64,000 nucleotides of DNA from Inonotus obliquus. Its lineage: Eukaryota > Basidiomycota > Agaricomycetes > Hymenochaetales > Hymenochaetaceae. A model generated the notes under the pieces. The model saw only the letters and a list, made by a program, of their open reading frames with translations, was not told the DNA's origin and made no database searches. The translations under genes and the position numbers were made by a program. Each line of letters begins with the position of its first letter. Within the stretch, counting starts at the first letter, position 1. The stretch lies in contig JAJHTX010000010.1 in the NCBI GenBank assembly GCA_032164295.1, positions 124,001-188,000 on the forward strand, read 5' to 3'. This document shows, one piece after another, positions 1 through 14,757 of the stretch.

Positions 1-556
1 TTTCTATTTAGCCTGGTTATTTGAGCTCGCAGGTGGTGCAGTGGGAGACGCAGACGATACTTGTTTCCCGAAAGCGCAGCGCGAAGCAGGTTTCACGATT
101 GCGGCATTCCATCAGTGGGAGTTGGATGATGATGATCCGTTATGCGTTACTACTGCTGAACATGTGCGTATTCATCCCTGATGTTCCTACCCCAATTCCG
201 CGTTCGCTGTGAGATAAAGCTACTTTAACATGTCCTTTCACATGTACTTAGTGGATTGAAGAGACTCTAGCACCAGTATCAACTGGCGGACCAAACCCAG
301 CTGTAAGTACACGAATAGACACACTGACACGTCCTCACCTTATCCTTCTATCTAGTTCCTCGGTCGACACGAATCCGCATCGCGCGTCATCGGATGCTTC
401 GGATCCAACTGGGAGCGCCTTGTCGAGCTCAAGCGTAAGTACGACCCAAACGGTCTATTCAGACATAACTTCTGGCCGTTGGATGTTGAAGGTCGGGTAA
501 GCGAGCCATGCGAGCGTGAGCCAAAGTCGCCTATTATGCGTCCTAGAGTCGTATGA
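1..556 (+). CDS. FAD-linked oxidoreductase (berberine-bridge-like), 3' end only
   Basis: Three exons remain: 2-163, 252-302 and 356-556; the 5' part lies outside the window. Introns are 164-251 (GTGCGT..AG) and 303-355 (GTAAGT..AG), both phase 0. The C-terminal exon reads KRKYDPNGLFRHNFWPL, the signature of the BBE (berberine/berberine-like) segment that closes FAD-binding PCMH-type oxidases, where the Asn and the RHN region lie near the flavin pocket. These are usually secreted or vesicular flavoproteins that oxidise sugars, alkaloids or secondary metabolites with O2. The flavinylation site and substrate pocket are missing here, so the substrate cannot be judged. The tail after the BBE motif is about 20 residues and Pro/Glu/Arg-rich. 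Family assignment is firm; the specific role is unknown. Confidence 0.85.
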
Positions 557-1772
557 ATGGACTTTGAAGCTCTCATGTAATGTACCTGTGATGCGTGCGC
601 ATTCTTGTCTTCTCACTGTGTTTCAGTTTGTTTCTTGCGAGTTATCTTGTTTCATATGAAACCTCCAATTGCTTCTTCTTGCTTTGTATGGGCACAATTT
701 GACCCGATCTTCTTGTATCCCTCTTTGTCTGTAAAGATAGATACATCGACTCAAAACAAATTCTCTCTTCTCCGGGCTACGCGGTACCGACAGCATCGCG
801 GACAACCCTTTTTTCCCGAGTCCTCGTCTCATCTCAGGTCAATGTTTTACTCATCTTTTTCAATGTTTCATTGCATCCTTCAGTTTCGTTCAGTTTCACT
901 TTCTTTTTCCTTTACATAAGCTCTCGGGATAACAAAGACTCTGCCATTCGAGTGATTCGAGTAGGAGTCGTAGTCGGAGAAAGATCTTTCCGACATCGGT
1001 GAGTGATCGATCTTTTTGATCTCCGATTTAAACTGTAAGTCACGTTCATCAAAGCAGCACGTTGCACTTTGCTTTTCACAGTGTCATGTCGCACGAATGT
1101 CTTTGGTGAGAGACGACTCTGACGTTGACACTGAGAGGCGCGATGCGATATCTTATCCTGACCCTAACGTTGACTGGACTTCCTACTCAAGGTACTAACA
1201 CGCTTTGCCTTGTGCTCTTCCAGGTGAGAAAAAGATCAGAGTGAAGGGCGATTCTAGGCGAGGTGAAACCTATTTGCGCAATTTTCAAATTTGCCATTCG
1301 ATAATGCATCTCGTGTCGCTAGATGTGCTGCAATCTTTCTCTACCCCTACTCATACCTTCTCTTCATTTCAAGATACATACGTCGATTAAAACCGACTGT
1401 CGCATTTCAGCCTTCTATGTCCTCAATCAACAGACACTTGAACGGTTCTTGGACGGATGCCTTTCGCCATAACTACGTATTCAATCACTCCGAGATTTTT
1501 GGCCTGTTGAAGTTTATCTTACATGCACCGTACAACACGATGGCCGAAGAACAGATAGAAGAGTGTGGCATCATAAAAGGATAAGATCTCCAAAATGATT
1601 GATCAAGGGCACCTAGAGGCTAGCAAACATAGTACTAGTAAGGCTCAACCACCAATAAATTTATTCGCTATCTATGTATCCCAATATCCATATGATCTCT
1701 GCTACTCTTAAGCTCATCTTATAAACTGACATCTATAGAACCAACAACGTTGTATTACGAGGATGTCGACAT
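557..1772. other. Intergenic stretch with one weak possible coding segment
   Basis: No convincing gene. The best open stretch on the plus strand is 1291-1584 (97 codons, ending at TAA 1582-1584), preceded by an Asp/Glu-rich open segment around 1097-1195. I could not join them into one frame with ordinary splice sites, and I recognise no domain. Possibly a small orphan gene or the downstream flank of the oxidoreductase. Confidence 0.3.
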
Positions 1773-2028
1773 TCATTTATGACTTCCTTGCTCAGCCCGT
1801 TTCCAATCCTCGATAGCTGCATTAACAGCACCGTGACCACCGCCATCCATATTGCTGAGATATGTATGTGCCGTCCTTGAAAGCCTTTTCACTGCATCAA
1901 AGTGAGTCTGCAAGTGGTATACGGAGAAGGGATAACTCACATGAGTTTCCACTAGTACCACCTTTTTTCTCCTTGGGCTTGGCTTTGTCACCCGGCTTGC
2001 TTTGTCTTGTTTGATCATTAGTATTCAT
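1773..2028 (-). CDS. Small basic protein, unknown function
   Basis: Two exons, 1941-2028 and 1773-1891, joined across a 49-nt intron (1892-1940, GTGAGT..CAG), give 68 residues. The ATG at 2026-2028 is the first in frame. The first 30 residues are Lys/Gly/Ser-rich (KPGDKAKPKEKKGG). The second half holds a GGGH stretch followed by AVNAAIEDWKRAEQ, which could form a short amphipathic helix. There is no signal peptide, membrane segment or recognised domain. Such short Lys-rich proteins with one intron are common in Agaricomycetes. A fully open reading across two spliced exons with good donor and acceptor is the main support. Confidence 0.6.
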
Positions 2029-2488
2029 TGTATCTCTTGTTTATGGATCTGTTCCTTCCTATAGATATAGAACCGACTGGAAGTGATGGAGAAAACAAAT
2101 TTGGTGTGTGTGTGTGGGGGGGGGGGTGGTTCGCTGATTTTATAGCATGTGGTTTGCGAATGCGCCACAAGACAAGCAAAGCCGCGGCGTCAAGCAAAGT
2201 TGAGCGAAATCTGACTCAGCCTCAGAACAAAATTGTTAAGGGGTCATTGAACATTGACGGGATGGGATGGGATGATTCTCTCTAGTACGAGTTCCATTGG
2301 TGAACACAACATAACCCATCCCGAATCATCTTTCCAACGCGGTACAAGATATAAAGTACGAGTCGTGCGCGTAATGGACCTGATTCGTACGCGCGTTTCT
2401 ATATACTTACGCCTGTCAATAGTAAGATCGGCTGCCAGGGTTCGCATTGCGCGTATTACTATTGAAACCTCCGATCGTGTTGCTGTAA
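2029..2488. other. Intergenic, includes a short GT/G run
   Basis: A (GT)n run followed by about ten G residues lies near 2106-2127. Nothing else is recognisable. Confidence 0.4.
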
Positions 2489-2670
2489 CTCCGAGTCTCT
2501 GGTAGTTCACTTGTTTTTAAGTGAGTTCCGAGTCCTTACTGGATTCCTATTGAGGTTGTCGCTACCGACTCGACTTACTCAAGTCTCCAGAGGGTCATAT
2601 CTTTACAGAATAACATATTCGGCAGAACACAAACAGTAATGAACCTATTTACGTAATATTCATGTTGGCA
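2489..2670. repeat. Repeat unit, copy a (3' flank of the decayed small gene)
   Basis: This segment matches 5371-5535 in the same orientation. Shared blocks include CTCTGGTAGTTCAC, GCTACCGACTC and CTTACAGAATAACATATT, separated by small indels. On the minus strand it lies 3' of the decayed gene at 3003-3359, as the partner block lies 3' of the gene at 5543-6016. It is therefore most likely the conserved 3' flank of an old tandem duplication rather than a mobile repeat. Confidence 0.75.
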
Positions 2671-2715
2671 CCGAGGCCACCGACCCCTCGGGCTCTTTTC
2701 CTCTCTCCAAAATCT

Positions 2716-2773
2716 GCGCGGAGGTGGCGGAAATAGCCGAAAGCTCCTTGTCCACAAACTGCCACCTCCGCGC
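2716..2773. repeat. Perfect 13-bp inverted repeat, 32-nt loop
   Basis: GCGCGGAGGTGGC at 2716-2728 is exactly complementary to GCCACCTCCGCGC at 2761-2773. This GC-rich hairpin stands out in AT-rich flanks, downstream of the decayed gene copy (minus strand). The partner copy near 5.5 kb has no equivalent hairpin. Role unknown. Confidence 0.7.
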
Positions 2774-3002
2774 GTTACCCTCAGAGCACATCGACTGTAA
2801 TTTGTTACCCACCCACCTCACCCTTTATCGCTCCTTTGTGCCCGCCCGCCGTCGAGCTTCTCAAGCAACACGTCAGGCGGTCTCAAGGAGCCGGAGCTGC
2901 TTTGCAGTCGGCACCCATCCCTCTCTCTCTGTCCTTTTCACAATAATATTAGTACATTCACACAATAATACTAGTATATTCAAGTGTATCCAATAGACAA
3001 AG

Positions 3003-3359
3003 TCAATACAGTAATCCAAACAAGCGCAGATCCTTCACTTTCTTCGGAACATACATTCCAAATGCTGTATCTCTATACTCTTTCCATGCCTGGGATAGGT
3101 TGTAATCCTGCGTGACAAAATTCGATTCAATTGGTTCTAGTTCGGATCTGGAGATTTTCACAAAGTCTCAGATGGAAAGGACATAAACCGACTCATGATA
3201 AACACATACGAGTGAACTTGTGGAACCAACGTTCTCATTCACAGCTTCATAAATCATTGGGTATTTGTCAAAGCTCCCAATTTATGAATAAAAAATTGGA
3301 AGTACATTGGACCTGCGTCGTATGAACATACCCTTCTTTGCTTCTTTGATCATTTGCAT
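3003..3359 (-). pseudogene. Decayed paralogue of the 5543-6016 gene
   Basis: Aligning this segment to the downstream copy gives the same three-exon plan: 3332-3359, 3210-3244 and 3003-3107, with donors GTATGTTC and GTATGTG at matching places. The ancestral start has changed from ATG to GTG, a 4-nt deletion follows, and exon 2 is less than half length. Only a 55-residue product from an internal ATG (3357-3359) stays open. The last exon keeps the AWK motif of the paralogue (SQAWKEYRDTAFG). It may still make a short protein, but loss of start, exon 2 and N-terminus argue for a pseudogene. The hAT element at 3618 is inserted about 260 bp upstream. Confidence 0.6.
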
Positions 3360-3609
3360 CGCACTTCTGCATCAGCCACTTTCGTATTCTATAGGTCTGT
3401 CACAGCAGAAAGGTAGAAAGCTAGTGGAAGGGACGAGAAAATAAATGATACGATGTCATGATGTTTTCTTATAATATGGAATACTACATATGCCGTATGT
3501 ACTGAGCTCGTTCTGGTCACTTTGCACAGAAGAACAATTGGCAGGCAAACATGAAGCAAAGTAATAAGGTGGAATATCTCCTTCCATACACACATATACG
3601 AAACATGAT

Positions 3610-3617
3610 GAAGTTCG
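3610..3617. repeat. Target-site duplication, left
   Basis: GAAGTTCG, identical to 5173-5180. An 8-bp duplication is the hallmark of hAT insertion. Confidence 0.9.
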
Positions 3618-5172
3618 TAGGGTTCCGCAGCGTACGTATACAGATACGCGCGTAAAGACAAGACACAGTACGGATTACGATCCGTGCTTTACGCTCCGTA
3701 TTTCTTATTTTGGGGTGAGCTACGGAAACGCACCGGGAGTATACGGCAATACGCCGTATATACGACACCAAGAAGGAAGTACACACTATAATAACAAGAA
3801 ATAAGAGAGATAATTTAAGAAGTGCGTGATCTGTCTTTCGAATGTAGCCATTGTTTCACCAGCATAAGGGTTGTGATGGTCTCTGACCCCAGACGGGCAC
3901 GACGGAGTGCAATAGTATCTCTGCCTCCCGAGAATACACGTTCGACGGCGACTGAGGAGCCTGCAATGATCATCAATTATATATTCCACATATTATTATG
4001 TCAAAAGAAAGTTTTCGACTCACCTGGAATGGCATGGATCTCACACGTAAACTTTGACAAGTGCAGAAACTGAGCACGGCGTGCGGACCACCATGGAATT
4101 GTTTCTCCAGCATCCCAAGACCTTTCGCGTTTCACACTGAAGTAAGCGTCGAGTTCGTCTAATGGACTAGTATCCTCCTCACTGCCATAACCTGCCATGA
4201 AAGCAAATATCATGCTCTTGGACGGAGCTAGAGCATAATCGTTTTGGACAGTATCCATATTTGCACCCTAAGCGATTACAATGTTTCGATGGCTCTGGTC
4301 CTTTGCTGAAGTACTTGAAGGATATCGAGCTGCGAAGCGATGTTCAAGTGATGACCTTGAGTCTTCAATGACTAATTATTAAGATAAGTATCAATTAGAG
4401 CGAGCAGAAGGGTCAGTTAGACTCACGGGCAGCCCACATAAAGAATGGCGAGGTATTGAAAAGAGTGAAGTAGTCTGAGAGTTTGCGTTGTGCAGCAGTA
4501 AGACCTTTTCGAAGAAAGGAAGGTGAGTCGGGTGGTAGTTCCTTAAGGTAGTGTCGAAGTGCACCGCTTTTCGACTGTGGCTCATGTTCTGCAATGCGAC
4601 GCGCATTGTGTCTCTCCGAGACTCATGTTCTGCAACGCAATATGCCATGAGCATCCACTTCATGTGGACTGTGTGATGTGAGTACGCACCTTCCAGCCAC
4701 ATATACCAACACCTCTTACTACCAAACACCGGGTCTGCAACGTGCGATCAGGATGACCAGAGAGATAATGATGTGAACGCGACGTGATGGATACATGATC
4801 TTCAATGTGGAGTAATATCAGTAAAACAATGTCCATTCTGTTCAATAAAAAAGCTACTACTTACCTGTTGAGAGCATTCACAGTGACCCTAGCCTTGCGG
4901 ACATGCCAACGAGAAGATAGCAGCATGCGGGAGAGAACAAGGAGCTGGGGCATGTCATGGACAGAGCAGATCGCGCAGTTGATCACTATCACATGACCGT
5001 ATGCCGTATGGGCCGTATGCGGTCGTTTACGCCTAAATTTGGATTTCTTGATGCGGAACACGGACCGTGCAATACAGGTCCGTAAAGTCAGTCCTATTCC
5101 TCCATACGATTACAGAGCGTTCCGTATACGTACGGCCCATTTCCGTACTTTACGCTACGCTGCGGAACCCTA
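3618..5172. mobile_element. hAT-superfamily DNA transposon relic, 1555 bp
   Basis: The element begins TAGGGTTCCGCAGCG and ends with the exact inverse CGCTGCGGAACCCTA; the termini are flanked by identical 8-bp duplications (GAAGTTCG). Subterminal regions are crowded with CCGTAT/ATACGG motifs in both orientations, as expected for transposase-binding repeats. Inside, on the minus strand, lies the C-terminal part of an hAT transposase. The RNase H-like catalytic core is absent and the frame has at least one stop, so it is non-autonomous. The perfect duplication suggests a fairly recent insertion, although the coding remnant is older. It sits between two diverged gene copies and close to the promoter side of the decayed one. 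Confidence 0.92.
3815..4600 (-). pseudogene. hAT transposase C-terminal remnant
   Basis: The final exons (about 4024-4258 and 3815-3960, intron 3961-4023) encode a segment beginning DELDAYFSVKRER and ending in SSVAVERVFSGGRDTIALR, LGSETITTLMLVKQWL: the hAT C-terminal dimerisation region with its conserved S-x-ERVFS core and W-L end. Upstream, around 4430-4570, another frame reads LSDYFTLFNTSPFFMWAA, the conserved stretch that precedes the linker in this family. Between them the frame is broken by a stop. The catalytic DDE residues and N-terminal BED finger are not present in the element. A degenerate, probably inactive transposase gene. Confidence 0.85.
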
Positions 5173-5180
5173 GAAGTTCG
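5173..5180. repeat. Target-site duplication, right
   Basis: GAAGTTCG, identical to 3610-3617. Confidence 0.9.
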
Positions 5181-5370
5181 TATGTATCATACATGCACAA
5201 AAGCTCGGTGATATCAGGCGCGAAACTCGTGTCTCTCAAATTATTCGATTCAGTGACTCCAGACATAGAATAAAGTCAACTTCACGATCTACTTTCAATG
5301 TCCCCAAGTATGCAACCTGGAGCGACTCCTCGATCTCCTTCGCCTTCATCTATATATTCACTCAATCAGT

Positions 5371-5535
5371 CTCCGAATCTCTGGTAGTTCACTCGTGTTT
5401 AGTGAATTCCGATTCACCACTTGACGATTGAGCGCTACCGACTCTATTTACCGATGTTTACCGGGGCTCATATCCTTACAGAATAACATATTAGGCAAAT
5501 TCCTAGCAGTAACGAAGCTACTTTATATTCATGTA
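5371..5535. repeat. Repeat unit, copy b
   Basis: Direct-orientation partner of 2489-2670 (shared CTCTGGTAGTTCACT and ACAGAATAACATATT blocks). It lies just 3' of the intact small gene on the minus strand. Confidence 0.75.
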
Positions 5536-5542
5536 GCTACTC

Positions 5543-6016
5543 CTAATTCTGGTTTCCTGGATATCCGAAATTAGGCTTGCTACTCGGAGTCGGCGTCTTT
5601 TCGCCCTTGAGACTGCCTGAAACATTCGGTCCAGTGATGTAGAAAGACTTGAAGTTTTTCCATGCCGTGGAGAAACTCCAATCTGGCCTGTAAACGCTCT
5701 CCGAAATAGGACTCCGTCTGGATCCGGATGCATCTTTCACTTCCACAAAGTGTCACACGCAAGGAACATCAACGACTTGTGAGGAACACATACGATGAAA
5801 TATCCGATGTTCAAGATAAGCGGGGTTGCTCATGCGGGTCTCTTCATAAAGCAAAGTCCATCCGGCATCCAGAGCCTCTTCATAAGTCATGAGTATTTGT
5901 CTAAACTCTCAATTCATAGATAAAAAGGCGGAAGGTACATTAGACCTCCACCATATGAACATACCCTGCTTTGCTTTTTCGATCTCGTGTTCCGTTGCTT
6001 TCACGTTACCAGCCAT
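5543..6016 (-). CDS. Small protein, intact member of a duplicated pair
   Basis: Three exons, 5965-6016, 5794-5877 and 5543-5739, with introns 5878-5964 and 5740-5793, encode 110 residues from the ATG at 6014-6016. Phases are consistent (both introns phase 1). The protein starts MAGNVKATEHEIEKAKQ, a charged helical stretch, continues with a Tyr/Glu-rich segment, and ends in a Ser/Pro/Gly-rich tail around STAWKNFKSFY. It has no signal peptide or membrane segment, and I recognise no family. A decayed paralogue with the same exon plan lies at 3003-3359, and similarity continues into both flanks. The conserved donor positions in both copies support the model. Confidence 0.55.
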
Positions 6017-6225
6017 TTTTGAGTCGGTATGTTATTATTACGCTTGCAGTATATAGTAGAGAGCTGGAAAGTTGGTGGGAGGGATGAAGAAGTAATGGAC
6101 TCTACAATGTAACGACACATTCTTATACTGTGGAACACTACAATATTGTAGTTTGCACAGAGCTCGTTCTGAGCACTTTGCACAGATGAACGATCGGCAA
6201 GCAACACATGAAGCAAAGTACTGGG

Positions 6226-6891
6226 ATAAAGCGCAAAGTTCGGTTTGGTAAGCAGACCAGAATGGTAGATTCTTACTCCATTCAGTGACAGGTTTCTCAG
6301 CACAGTTGGATGCTCATTTCCATTTCCCATTTCCTGGGTGCGTGGACACCCTGAAAGGAATAGGAAACAAATAAGCCATTCGACCGACCTTCCCTCCGTC
6401 ACACTAGCGGTCGATATCGATTGTGGACAATCGAACACCCCCCTTCTCCATGTCTTTTCAATCTCTTGGAACCTTCGCCGTTCACCGATATTCATTCCTG
6501 GACTACCCTGTGTTTTCGTTTCTGTGACGGGTAGTTCAGCGTCACTTGGGCTGTTCGTTTCCTAAAAAGCATAAGCACACACTACTATTTCTAGCCTCCT
6601 TTACATCCGTCTCAGTCTTCTCTGCAGCGATCGCAAAGGGTGATCCTATGCATTCTACCACGATGGTAGGCGGTACACAGTATTCCACCCATTAACAACG
6701 AATTCCGAAGGAAAGAAGCAGTAAATTACGAACCGGGGACGAAATGAAAATAAAAGCGAAGTACGCGGAATGAGATGTAATAAAGTACTGTAATAATCAC
6801 AGACGAAAGAAGGGTTCATTGCCACACTAGGATGGGGAAGAATGGAAAATCTAATCAGAAAAAAACGAAATGAGCGAGACAACTACCCTTC
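6226..6891. other. Intergenic, nothing recognised
   Basis: Sequence between the duplicated gene flank, whose homology to 3230-3575 fades near 6225, and the 3' end of pmr1. Several short open frames, none with coding character I trust. Confidence 0.4.
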
Positions 6892-11097
<4,206 letters not shown>

Positions 11098-11264
11098 TGT
11101 CGTCGAGATTAGGTACTTTCTGTCTGTAGAATAATTATAGAGTACTTGACACGTATACATATTCAGTTAATAATAGTTGTATTCGTGGGAAGATTACCAA
11201 TCGACCTAGCATCCGACCGTCACTACTACATAGAGTACAAGTACTGGACTGGACGGCGACCTCA
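11098..11264. promoter_or_regulatory. Shared divergent promoter, 167 bp
   Basis: The start codons of pmr1 (minus) and the SR-rich gene (plus) are only 167 bp apart, so both transcripts must use signals in this AT-rich gap. No clear TATA box is visible. Confidence 0.55.
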
Positions 11265-12404
11265 ATGACAAGCAGCACCAGAAGCAAGAGTCCAAGACAT
11301 CGAGACGACTATAGGCGCGATGAAGTGGTCCGAGGTCGTGACCGCGACCGTGACCATGGCCGTTCTCATTCTGTGTCCCATTCTCCACCGCGAAAACGTC
11401 GATACTATTCACACTCCCGTTCTCGTTCAAGGTCTCCCCGAAGAGATAGAGATAGACGGAAGGAAAGCGATCGCGACCTAGAACACAAACACCGCGCAAG
11501 GTCGTGTTCGCGTTCGCGCTCTCGGACAAGACACCGCGACAAGAGACATGGACGTCGGTCCCGTTCGCGTTCTCGGTCTATTTCCGTCTCTTCGTCATCG
11601 TCCACGGATAGTGACAAGCATAGGAAGAAGAGGCGGAAAGAAAAACACAGGAAGAGGAGCAGGAGTCGAGATAGGAAAGAAAAGAAGAAATCCAAGAAGG
11701 ACAAAGTAAGTTTTCCAATCATATTTTACGACAGTCTATCGTTGACCATTAATCCTTCTCCAGAAGAAAAAGAAGAAATCTACCACGACTTCTCACTGGG
11801 GCAAATACGGGATCATCAACGAGTCCAAGTGCGCATCTCTTGTCTCCTACCGTTGTCTATGAGAGAGCTGACCTTCGCTTATTTCATGTAGTATGTACGA
11901 GAAAGAGGAAGAATTCCGCACATGGTTAGTCGAAGAACGCATGATCAACCCCGAGGTCCTCTCAAAAGATCAAACAAAGAAGGAATTTGCCAAGTTCGCT
12001 GAGGACTACAACACTGGTACGTCCCAGTCACGCTTTTGTCGTTTCCTTAATCACAACATCTATCGTTATACCCATTTCCAGCAACTCTCCCGCACGAAAA
12101 ATATTACAACATCTCTTCCTACGAACGACGCATGAGCGCTCTCCGAGCAGGCGAAACCCTCCCTCCCTCTTCATCCGCATACGATCCTGAAGCCGACCTT
12201 CGAGCACACACCTCCGCACACAAACAAACTCGACATCAGCATTCAAATGAGGGCGGTGGAGAAAGTTTCATGAATAAGGAACAATTACAGGAGTTGAGGA
12301 AGGTTCAGTCGGAGAGGTATCAGGTTGGGAAGATGAAGCTTATGGGGATGAATATCGGGCAGAGTTTTGGTGTTAGGATGGATGGAAACGAGTTCGAGGG
12401 GTGA
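11265..12404 (+). CDS. SR-rich nuclear protein with SCI1-like C-terminal domain
   Basis: Four exons (11265-11705, 11764-11828, 11892-12016, 12082-12404) encode 317 residues. Residues 1-147 are an Arg/Ser/Asp/Lys-rich RS domain with many RSRSRS and RDRDR runs, typical of proteins in splicing bodies. Residues 155-230 read SHWGKYGIINES, then WLVEERMINPE, FAEDYNTATLPHEKYYN and YERRM; this matches the core of plant style cell-cycle inhibitor 1 (SCI1) and its eukaryotic relatives, with the conserved E-D-x-N-T-A-T-x-P-x-K-Y-Y-N block. SCI1 proteins are nuclear and nucleolar and act on cell proliferation in plants; the fungal role is not known to me. The C-terminus has a short helix around LQELRKVQSERYQVGKMK. 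All splice sites are canonical. Confidence 0.85.
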
Positions 12405-13936
12405 ACGGCGGATAACATGTGAGGATTGTCGCGAGGTAGTGGACTCTAAGCGAAATTGGGATAGAGGTAAGTCACTTGACGCATGTCCCTCCTGTACAAA
12501 TATTTTATATACAGAATCCATTATTTTCTTATTCTCCTCAACTTTTACGTGGCGGGCAGTTTAGCAGGTCTGATTTGGATTATGTCTGACATACCTGAAA
12601 CCTGTCCGCACGAAGGGAATGCGCGCATCCATCGCCCGGGCTCTCCACAATGATATACTCGAAACTCAGTGCTCTGAATTTCTACCTCGGTCCAAGGCCA
12701 GAAACGATATCCCACCCCCAGGCGCACAACAAGTAAATGGACATACTAACTGCGCACAGCACTGCGCACAGATATACATATACGATCCAACTGACTGCAA
12801 GGCTTCGTCTACGCCGAATGATGAGTAGGTGAGTCGACAATCGCTATTCCTCATTATCTCATCATCCCCACAGTTATTGACCGCAAATCCAAGTTAGGTG
12901 TATCTACTTGGACTTGTTTCTACAGCGCATTTGGTCGCACGTGTGGGTCGCAGTGTCATCTACAAACCGCGCTTCGGGGAGGACAAGGAAATGTCAGATT
13001 ATCTTCTGATACTCGATTGTGTGTCCGCCTATGCATCGGTCAGGGTAACTTCGTAATTAATGCTGATCTCTACTAGAACTGATTCATTCGTCGTATAGGC
13101 ATTTCCATGCACGTCGTTGAAACACCTTACAATGTCACCCGTCACATTCGATATTCGAGTCCTTCTGGCCGACGAAGACGACGTCGCACGTGTTGCTTCT
13201 ATGGCCCGGATGAACAACTCTGACGCCATTCCGGTTTCTCTTTTGTTTCTGTCACTTATTTTCTTCATATCAGAGGACAAAGAACTGAATATATTAGCCA
13301 CGTAGATCGAAGAGACACACTCCTCAAGAAAAGCAAGAAAAATAAACGGTAATCCGATGACTCGAAATGTATAGCGCTATGGACTCGTTCCGTGAAGGTG
13401 GACGATAATATTAATTGCCCCGAACTGATAAAAGTGGGAATGGTCGAAGCATGAAAATGGCTACAAACTACGCATTTACATTTTGAATGCTTGATAATGG
13501 GAGTTATTTGAGGCAATAGGAATTAATGGTACTAGGCCGAGCATTTGCGATAGGTCGAGAAAGGTAGTGGGGTGGAGGGTGGAAAGTCGACATCCTAACC
13601 TGGGTTTAGTGTGCTTTGGTAGAATGGTCCGAACTTGACGAGGTGGCTGTAGAACGATGGTCGATACTTAGCCGAGGGTGGATGAGATGATAGGAACGAA
13701 AGAAGTAGGTTTCTTCCGTCACAAAACCTTTGATATGACCCATCCCACCGACAATTGTCGTCTGCGTCCTTCGTTCCGGATACCTGCTTACCATACAATC
13801 TCATAAGAAAGCTGAGGAAGCTCGCGAAACTATAACAAAGTCTGAAAGAAAGAATAAAGCACTGAGTATATGATTCAGGGGATTACGCTGTTCATCATCA
13901 TTAGGCCTAGAACAGTGTGCAAAGATGCGCGCTGTA
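12405..13936. other. Intergenic, possible small remnant around 13.0-13.3 kb
   Basis: No gene can be supported. Overlapping open frames exist on both strands at 13029-13305 (90 codons minus, 62 codons plus). The plus frame begins with a segment, FDIRVLLADEDDVARVASM, that faintly resembles the start of a GNAT fold, but nothing downstream continues it. The rest, 12405-13000 and 13310-13936, shows nothing recognisable. Confidence 0.3.
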
Positions 13937-14757
13937 TCATTCTTTCAAGCCCCTTCGCGTCTACCGGAGACAGCCTCATCTCGTCGCGGAGAAAAGAGTA
14001 AAGTTAGTTAATGTTCGAGATACGGACTCTCTGGAGAAACAAATTACCGTTACACAGTTTATTCTTCGCCATGCGCAATATCGGCAAGGATGGGTCACCG
14101 ATGCTCCAGGACGGACGCACTGTTGTGGCGTCAGTTACATCAGATCGGCCCCAAGTGGTAGAAATTAGTCATTTTTTCCTGGAGGAATGCTAGGGGATAT
14201 AATATTACCTTGCGACGCCACCATCTACACACCTCGCAAGCCACGCTACGGCTCGGTCGACTACCGGTCCCAGTCAGACTCTCTGGAATGTGATAGGAGA
14301 AGGCCGTGGAATATGTCCCAGAAGTCTCAGTTGCTGCCCATTCTATATGTGGCGGAGCTGAGGAATGCATACGAGACTCTGCATCATCCACACGTGGAAT
14401 ATCTGTCGGGGACGCTTTAACGTCGAGCTGAGATTGAGGATACTGTATCATGAGCTTGGATAGCGCAAATACATCTTGATCCATGTGTGATGGTGGCAGT
14501 GAGCTCAAATCTGGTGAATTATCAGAAGGTGTCTGAGCGCTCTCAGTTACCGTCGTTTCTATAGGTGGCTGAGCTGGAACTTGTATATGAGACTCTGAAT
14601 CCTCGAAGGGTGCTATGTCTGTCGGGGACGCTTGGACATTGGGCTGAGATCGAGGATCCTGTATGATGACTGAGGATAGCGCAACTTCATCCGAATCCAA
14701 TGGTGATGAACTCAAATCTAGTGAATCATTAAAGCTTCTCTCTGAATAATTAAACAA
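13937..14757 (-). CDS. Type I zinc-cluster protein, copy 1 (5' end uncertain)
   Basis: Exons 14209-14757 (start not fixed), 14048-14119 and 13937-13960. The zinc cluster straddles the first intron: CEVCRWWRRK ends exon 1 and exon 2 opens on the third cysteine, giving C-x2-C-x6-C-x10-C-x2-C-x6-C, the exact spacing of a fungal Zn(II)2Cys6 DNA-binding domain. Exon 2 is 72 nt; the tail is seven residues. The acidic N-terminal part holds two tandem copies of a roughly 65-residue unit (both with SPTDI, DLSS and Gln/Ser-rich stretches). No ATG starts the open frame at 14757, so an upstream exon is likely; the first ATG inside the frame lies in the second repeat. No transcription-factor middle domain follows. 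Probably a small nuclear DNA-binding protein. Confidence 0.65.

Noticed and set aside
605..919. Plus-strand frame rich in Phe/Ser/Cys
   Set aside because: Looks like the T-rich 3' flank of the oxidoreductase; no signal or motif.
11405..11722. Minus-strand frame rich in Leu/Phe/Ser
   Set aside because: Antisense of the RS-repeat exon of the SCI1-like gene.
13117..13305. Possible GNAT acetyltransferase start
   Set aside because: Only about 20 residues resemble the fold; no acetyl-CoA loop (Q/RxxGxG/A) is present downstream.
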